From the NCBI GenBank assembly GCA_913048495.1, contig CAJWWA010000003.1, positions 1-38,428 of the forward strand: a stretch of DNA of 38,428 nt, given 5' to 3'. The position numbers and the translations under genes were made by a program. Shown here piece by piece: positions 35,788-38,428 of the stretch; position 1 is the stretch's first letter; each line of letters starts with the position of its first letter. This DNA comes from an uncultured Halieaceae bacterium (GTDB lineage: Bacteria > Pseudomonadota > Gammaproteobacteria > Pseudomonadales > Halieaceae). Below the pieces are notes generated by a model. It was not told the DNA's origin and did no database searches. It saw nothing but the letters and a program-made list of their open reading frames with translations.

Positions 35788-36198
35788 CTAGAGCGGCCTG
35801 CCGGCCTCGTCCATCTCGTGGATGGGGTCCAGGAGCAGGAGCTCCTGCAGGTCCGTGAACTTCTCCAGTTGCGGACTTTCGTAGTCGCCCTCCGCAGGGG
35901 TTGAGGGCGGCATTTCCACGGCGGCGCGCTCGGGAGCAGCAACGATCAATTGCTCACGTTCCAGCTTTGCAACGAAGTCCCGGATATCGATGGCGCACGG
36001 AGTCACGCCGGGGCCGTAGCGGCTACCGAGGCGCTCCACGAGCGATGTCGTGGTGACGCCGGCAGCGAGATCCTCCCAGATCGACCGGGCGCTCTCGTTG
36101 AGGCTGTAGTAAGTACCGCTCTCGAAGTTGAGAATAATGGCTTCACCTTCGATGACCTCGGAAATCACCGCGGGTTCATTGATCCGGTATCCGCTCAC
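35788..36198 (-). CDS. PqqD-like (RiPP recognition) protein with a long conserved-looking C-terminal tail
   Basis: This 136-residue protein has a PqqD-fold domain in residues 1-85 (GEAIILNFESGTYYSLNESARSIWEDL is the typical beta-hairpin and helix), as used to bind leader peptides in RiPP systems. Residues 105-136 form an extra tail, YESPQLEKF followed by TDLQELLLLDPIHEMDEAGRP, rich in Leu and acidic residues and unlike a linker. The start is set at GTG 36198, preceded by GGGAGG; ATG 36228 is possible but has a weaker site. It is the first gene of the operon. No separate precursor peptide gene was seen nearby. Confidence 0.88.
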   Translation of the reverse strand: MSGYRINEPAVISEVIEGEAIILNFESGTYYSLNESARSIWEDLAAGVTTTSLVERLGSRYGPGVTPCAIDIRDFVAKLEREQLIVAAPERAAVEMPPSTPAEGDYESPQLEKFTDLQELLLLDPIHEMDEAGRPL

Positions 36199-36239
36199 CT
36201 TCGGCCTCCCGCCGACGTGCCATAGCACCTGCGCTCCGG

Positions 36240-36269
36240 ATAATCGTACGACTCACAGCGCCATTGCAA
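36240..36269 (-). promoter_or_regulatory. Candidate sigma70 promoter for the PqqD/HprK operon
   Basis: On the minus strand TTGCAA (36269-36264) is followed after 18 nt by GATTAT (36245-36240). A start about 7 nt on gives a leader of some 35 nt before GTG 36198. It lies in the 95-nt gap between the lipid kinase and the PqqD-like gene, so the operon could be transcribed independently of the genes upstream. Confidence 0.4.
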
Positions 36270-36293
36270 GCCAGGCGGTTCGAACCTGGCGAT

Positions 36294-37373
36294 TCAGATA
36301 CGGAGAAAGGGGAAGGAGCCGCCTTTCTCGACGACCAGAGATCCCTCTTCCGGACGAACGCGATGCAGTTCCCCGTCCAGGTTGATAAGTCCATCGAGAG
36401 CGATCTCGAGCCGATGACCGTTGTGGCTGAAGTGCCCAGCGCCTGCCCCCGCCGTCCGGTGCCCACGGCCGCAGAGCATGAAAGGCAGGCTGCGCAGTAA
36501 CCGCCGATGCCCCGACGCAATCACGGTGCATCTGACGGCGCCCGGCTCCCGGCCCCAGAAAGGATTCACCCCGAGGAACAGGCGGTCCAGCGACGTCACC
36601 AGGACGACCAGTGCGTCCCGGGCCGGAAAATGCCGGGAGCCGTCCAGGCTCAGCGTAGTAGGCACCGGGCTGGCGAAGCGCGGATCCCCCCGGCGCAGTC
36701 CCCAGAGGGTGCGCGCCACGGCAACGGCGAGACCGGCGTTGTCTCGCAGGCCGCGGGCGTGAACCTTGCGGTGCGCATACTCGGTGCCCTGGATGACGGC
36801 ACCGGCGCCGAGGAACATGCCGTAGGCATTGTCGCGGCCGTCGGCGAAACGCACTCTCAGGATCGGCCGGCTGAGCGTCTCGCACGTGCCCCGATGCCGC
36901 CCGGCCGACCAGTCGAACAGTCGCCTCGCAGCCCTCGTCAGGCTGCCGCGCACGCCCAGCCGGTCCGCGCTCATGTTGGCGGTACCGCCCGGCAGCAGCG
37001 CCACGGGCAGGCGCCCCGGAAAGGGTTGATGCTCCAGCACCTCGCCCAGAACCCGGGCCACCGTGCCGTCACCGCCGTTGATGGCAAGCACATCGATCTC
37101 GTGCCGGGCGAACTCGGCGAGGGCTTCGCGCACCTCCCCGCCGTGGCCGGTAGGAAAGTGCATGACATTCGGGTAACGCCGCGCCAGCGCTTCCAGGCGA
37201 CCGAGCTGCTGTCGGTTGCGACCGCTATTGGCGTTGCTGAGCAAACCCAGGCGCAGGACCCCCTCGCTCAGCGCCACAGGCGCCTCCCTGACTTCGCCCT
37301 CGTCGTACGCGGGCAGGGGCCAGCGGGCGACGGCACGGCCGGCCAGCAGGTCCCTGGGTTCAGCCGCGGTCAT
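36294..37373 (-). CDS. Diacylglycerol/lipid kinase family protein
   Basis: This 359-residue protein has the DAGK catalytic fold: NANSGRN at 48-54, the nucleotide-binding GGDGT at 100-104 and LLPGGTANMSADRLGV. Bacterial relatives phosphorylate diacylglycerol, other lipids or sphingoid bases. The C-terminal two thirds form the usual beta-sandwich, ending LDGELHRVRPEEGSLVVEKG. The ATG at 37373 overlaps the stop of the membrane protein upstream as ATGA, so the two are coupled. A link to the adjacent PqqD/HprK operon is possible, for example a lipid anchor, but unproven. Confidence 0.9.
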   Translation of the reverse strand: MTAAEPRDLLAGRAVARWPLPAYDEGEVREAPVALSEGVLRLGLLSNANSGRNRQQLGRLEALARRYPNVMHFPTGHGGEVREALAEFARHEIDVLAINGGDGTVARVLGEVLEHQPFPGRLPVALLPGGTANMSADRLGVRGSLTRAARRLFDWSAGRHRGTCETLSRPILRVRFADGRDNAYGMFLGAGAVIQGTEYAHRKVHARGLRDNAGLAVAVARTLWGLRRGDPRFASPVPTTLSLDGSRHFPARDALVVLVTSLDRLFLGVNPFWGREPGAVRCTVIASGHRRLLRSLPFMLCGRGHRTAGAGAGHFSHNGHRLEIALDGLINLDGELHRVRPEEGSLVVEKGGSFPFLRI

Positions 37374-38017
37374 TTTGATCCCAGCGGCAGCGCGCCGCAG
37401 TCACCCCGCGGGTGGCATCCCGGAGGACCGCCTGCCGCCGGCGCCTCGCCCATGGTGACCAGTACAAGCAGCAAAGCGTAGGCGTTCAGTTCGATTACCT
37501 CCTCGAGGAAGCGGTTCGGAACCGCCAGGTGAACAAGCCCCTTGTCCAGTGCAGCCGCCGCGAGCACCAGCGCGGCGGCCAGCGGCAGCAGAAGACCGAC
37601 GCCGGCGAAAAGAAAGCGCAGCAGGCGGGCCGGCTCCCGGTAGAGGCAATGCAGGAGCAGGTACAGGAGGTAGCCGTAGCAGGCCGGGAAGACCGCGTAC
37701 TTGAGCAGGTAGGAGAGCTGATGCAGCAGGCCGCCGGGCGTAATCCAGGCCCGGAAGTCTGACTCTCGATAGCTGATCGCCAGCAAGGCCAGGGCCAGCG
37801 CGCCGAAGAGCCGGCGGCCGAACGCATCCGGCGCCACGGCCACGCGGCGCAGTGCAAGCAGGGCCGCCAGTACGGTGAGCGCCAGCTGGCTGTACTCGAG
37901 CGGGCTGTTCTCCTGGTAGGCTGCCTCCAGCGATGCCCAGGGCAGCCGGGCGAGCAGCAGGTCCACGGCGAGCACGCACAAGAGGAACGCGGCCACCGTT
38001 GTGCTGCGGGTCAGCAC
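37370..38017 (-). CDS. Uncharacterised multi-pass membrane protein
   Basis: This protein of about 215 residues has six or so hydrophobic segments (TVAAFLLCVLAVDLLLARL, then YSQLALTVLAALLALRR, RLFGALALALLAISY, YLLKYAVFPACYGYLLYLLLHCLYR, LLRFLFAGVGLLLPLAAALVLAAAALD and LNAYALLLVLVTMG). I do not recognise the family. GTG 38017 is chosen because it overlaps the preceding reading frame's stop (38011-38013), a pattern seen throughout this strand; GTG 38053 is the alternative. The stop overlaps the lipid kinase start, so they probably work together, perhaps in membrane lipid or surface chemistry. Confidence 0.75.
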   Translation of the reverse strand: MLTRSTTVAAFLLCVLAVDLLLARLPWASLEAAYQENSPLEYSQLALTVLAALLALRRVAVAPDAFGRRLFGALALALLAISYRESDFRAWITPGGLLHQLSYLLKYAVFPACYGYLLYLLLHCLYREPARLLRFLFAGVGLLLPLAAALVLAAAALDKGLVHLAVPNRFLEEVIELNAYALLLVLVTMGEAPAAGGPPGCHPRGDCGALPLGSK

Positions 38018-38428
38018 GGCAGGGCCTGGCCGAGAAGGTCGCGGATGCGCCACAGCGCCCGGAGATCGTCGGCCGCCGCAGGCGGTCTCGGCGCCGCCTC
38101 GCGGGCCGGAGCGCCATCGCGGTTCAGCCAGGCGGCCCTGCCGCCCGCGACCAGTTGCCGCTGGATGACGCCGATGTCGCGCTGCATGTACGCCGGCCCG
38201 AACAGGTGTGCGAGGCGGTCCCGCAGGGCGTGGTAACGAAGCGCCGCGCGCAGGCGCTGCGGCGCGTGGCGACGGCGGGCCGCCGCAACCGCGCGCGCAT
38301 CCTCGCGCTGGCGGCGCGGGCGATGGGCTTTGACGTGGACTGCATCTCGGACACGGCGTCGCACCCGGGCGACGACGCGCGCGGGGCCATCGTGAGCGCC
38401 GACGTCATCATCAACTCGCTGCGGAAGG
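38011..38428 (-). CDS. Uncharacterised protein, C-terminal part (open at window end)
   Basis: The frame is open from the window end and stops at 38011-38013, overlapping the membrane-protein start. The last 75 codons (LRYHALRDRLAHLFGPAYMQRDIGVIQRQLVAGG is a helical, protein-like stretch) have gene-like composition. Upstream of about 38280 the composition in this frame becomes poor, and the opposite strand looks better. A start at GTG 38364 or an incomplete 5' end are both possible. Function unknown. Confidence 0.45.
   Translation of the reverse strand, partial: LPQRVDDDVGAHDGPARVVARVRRRVRDAVHVKAHRPRRQREDARAVAAARRRHAPQRLRAALRYHALRDRLAHLFGPAYMQRDIGVIQRQLVAGGRAAWLNRDGAPAREAAPRPPAAADDLRALWRIRDLLGQALPC
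38230..38428 (+). CDS. Possible plus-strand coding segment, open at window end
   Basis: From about 38280 to the end this frame has G or C at nearly every third codon position and reads a sensible Rossmann-like stretch (ILALAARAMGFDVDCISDTA, then GAIVSADVIINSL). The minus-strand frame over the same bases has markedly lower GC at third positions. GTG 38230 is a possible start without a clear ribosome-binding site. It may be a real gene start, or the window may end in a chimeric join. I do not recognise the family. Confidence 0.3.
   Translation, partial: MVTKRRAQALRRVATAGRRNRARILALAARAMGFDVDCISDTASHPGDDARGAIVSADVIINSLRK

Noticed and set aside
30041-36198. Lasso peptide biosynthetic cluster
   Set aside because: Although PqqD-like, HprK-like and NTP_transf_5 proteins occur in some lasso clusters, I found no asparagine-synthetase-like cyclase, no transglutaminase-like B2 protease and no small precursor gene.

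Overview
The window is high-GC DNA from a gammaproteobacterium. The left end carries recN, fur, bamE, rnfH, ratA and smpB in the order and strands familiar from Pseudomonas-like genomes. The tmRNA is one-piece with tag ANDDNYEVALAA, and the other genes (FadE, AcnA, TonB-dependent receptor) fit an aerobic or facultative Gram-negative. The exact lineage cannot be named from the sequence.

Layout: 1-2006 is the conserved recN/fur/bamE/rnfH/ratA block. 2048-4019 holds an Na+-coupled amino-acid transporter and smpB. 4056-6695 holds an orphan periplasmic binding protein and an N-acyl-D-amino-acid deacylase. 6891-9963 holds a ferredoxin-NADP+ reductase and a haem-type TonB receptor with a Fur-like box. 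10075-10134 is an 11-bp tandem repeat. 10166-14837 is a two-gene operon for pyruvate:ferredoxin/flavodoxin oxidoreductase (NifJ type) and a dihydroorotate-dehydrogenase-like flavoprotein. 14940-20020 holds a thioesterase, a DUF924 protein, a 1-Cys peroxiredoxin and aconitase A. 20025-23338 is a pair I do not recognise as a named system: an ATP-grasp enzyme followed by a 674-residue protein with a papain-like active-site pattern. 23475-27727 holds FadE, a DUF1761 membrane protein and an AI-2E-family transporter. 27888-28563 is ssrA (tmRNA), followed by a terminator and an outer-membrane barrel protein.

The right end, 30041-36198, is one tight minus-strand operon of eight genes. In transcription order these are a PqqD-like protein with a long C-terminal tail, an HPr-kinase-like kinase, a GT2 glycosyltransferase, a sulfotransferase, a second GT2, a SAM methyltransferase, a third GT2 and an NTP_transf_5 nucleotidyltransferase. 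Nearly every junction is a start/stop overlap. Upstream on the same strand lie a lipid kinase and a membrane protein. The cassette looks like a pathway for a decorated (glycosylated, sulfated, possibly phosphorylated) cell-surface product or peptide.

The strongest unusual finding is that the tmRNA gene is split inside its T-loop by a compact group I intron of about 283 nt (28264-28546). P1, P2, P3, P7 and P9 can all be drawn, the splice-site U.G pair and terminal G are present, and removing the intron restores a perfect T-arm and acceptor stem. The next most interesting are the ATP-grasp/papain-like pair and the PqqD-tail cassette.
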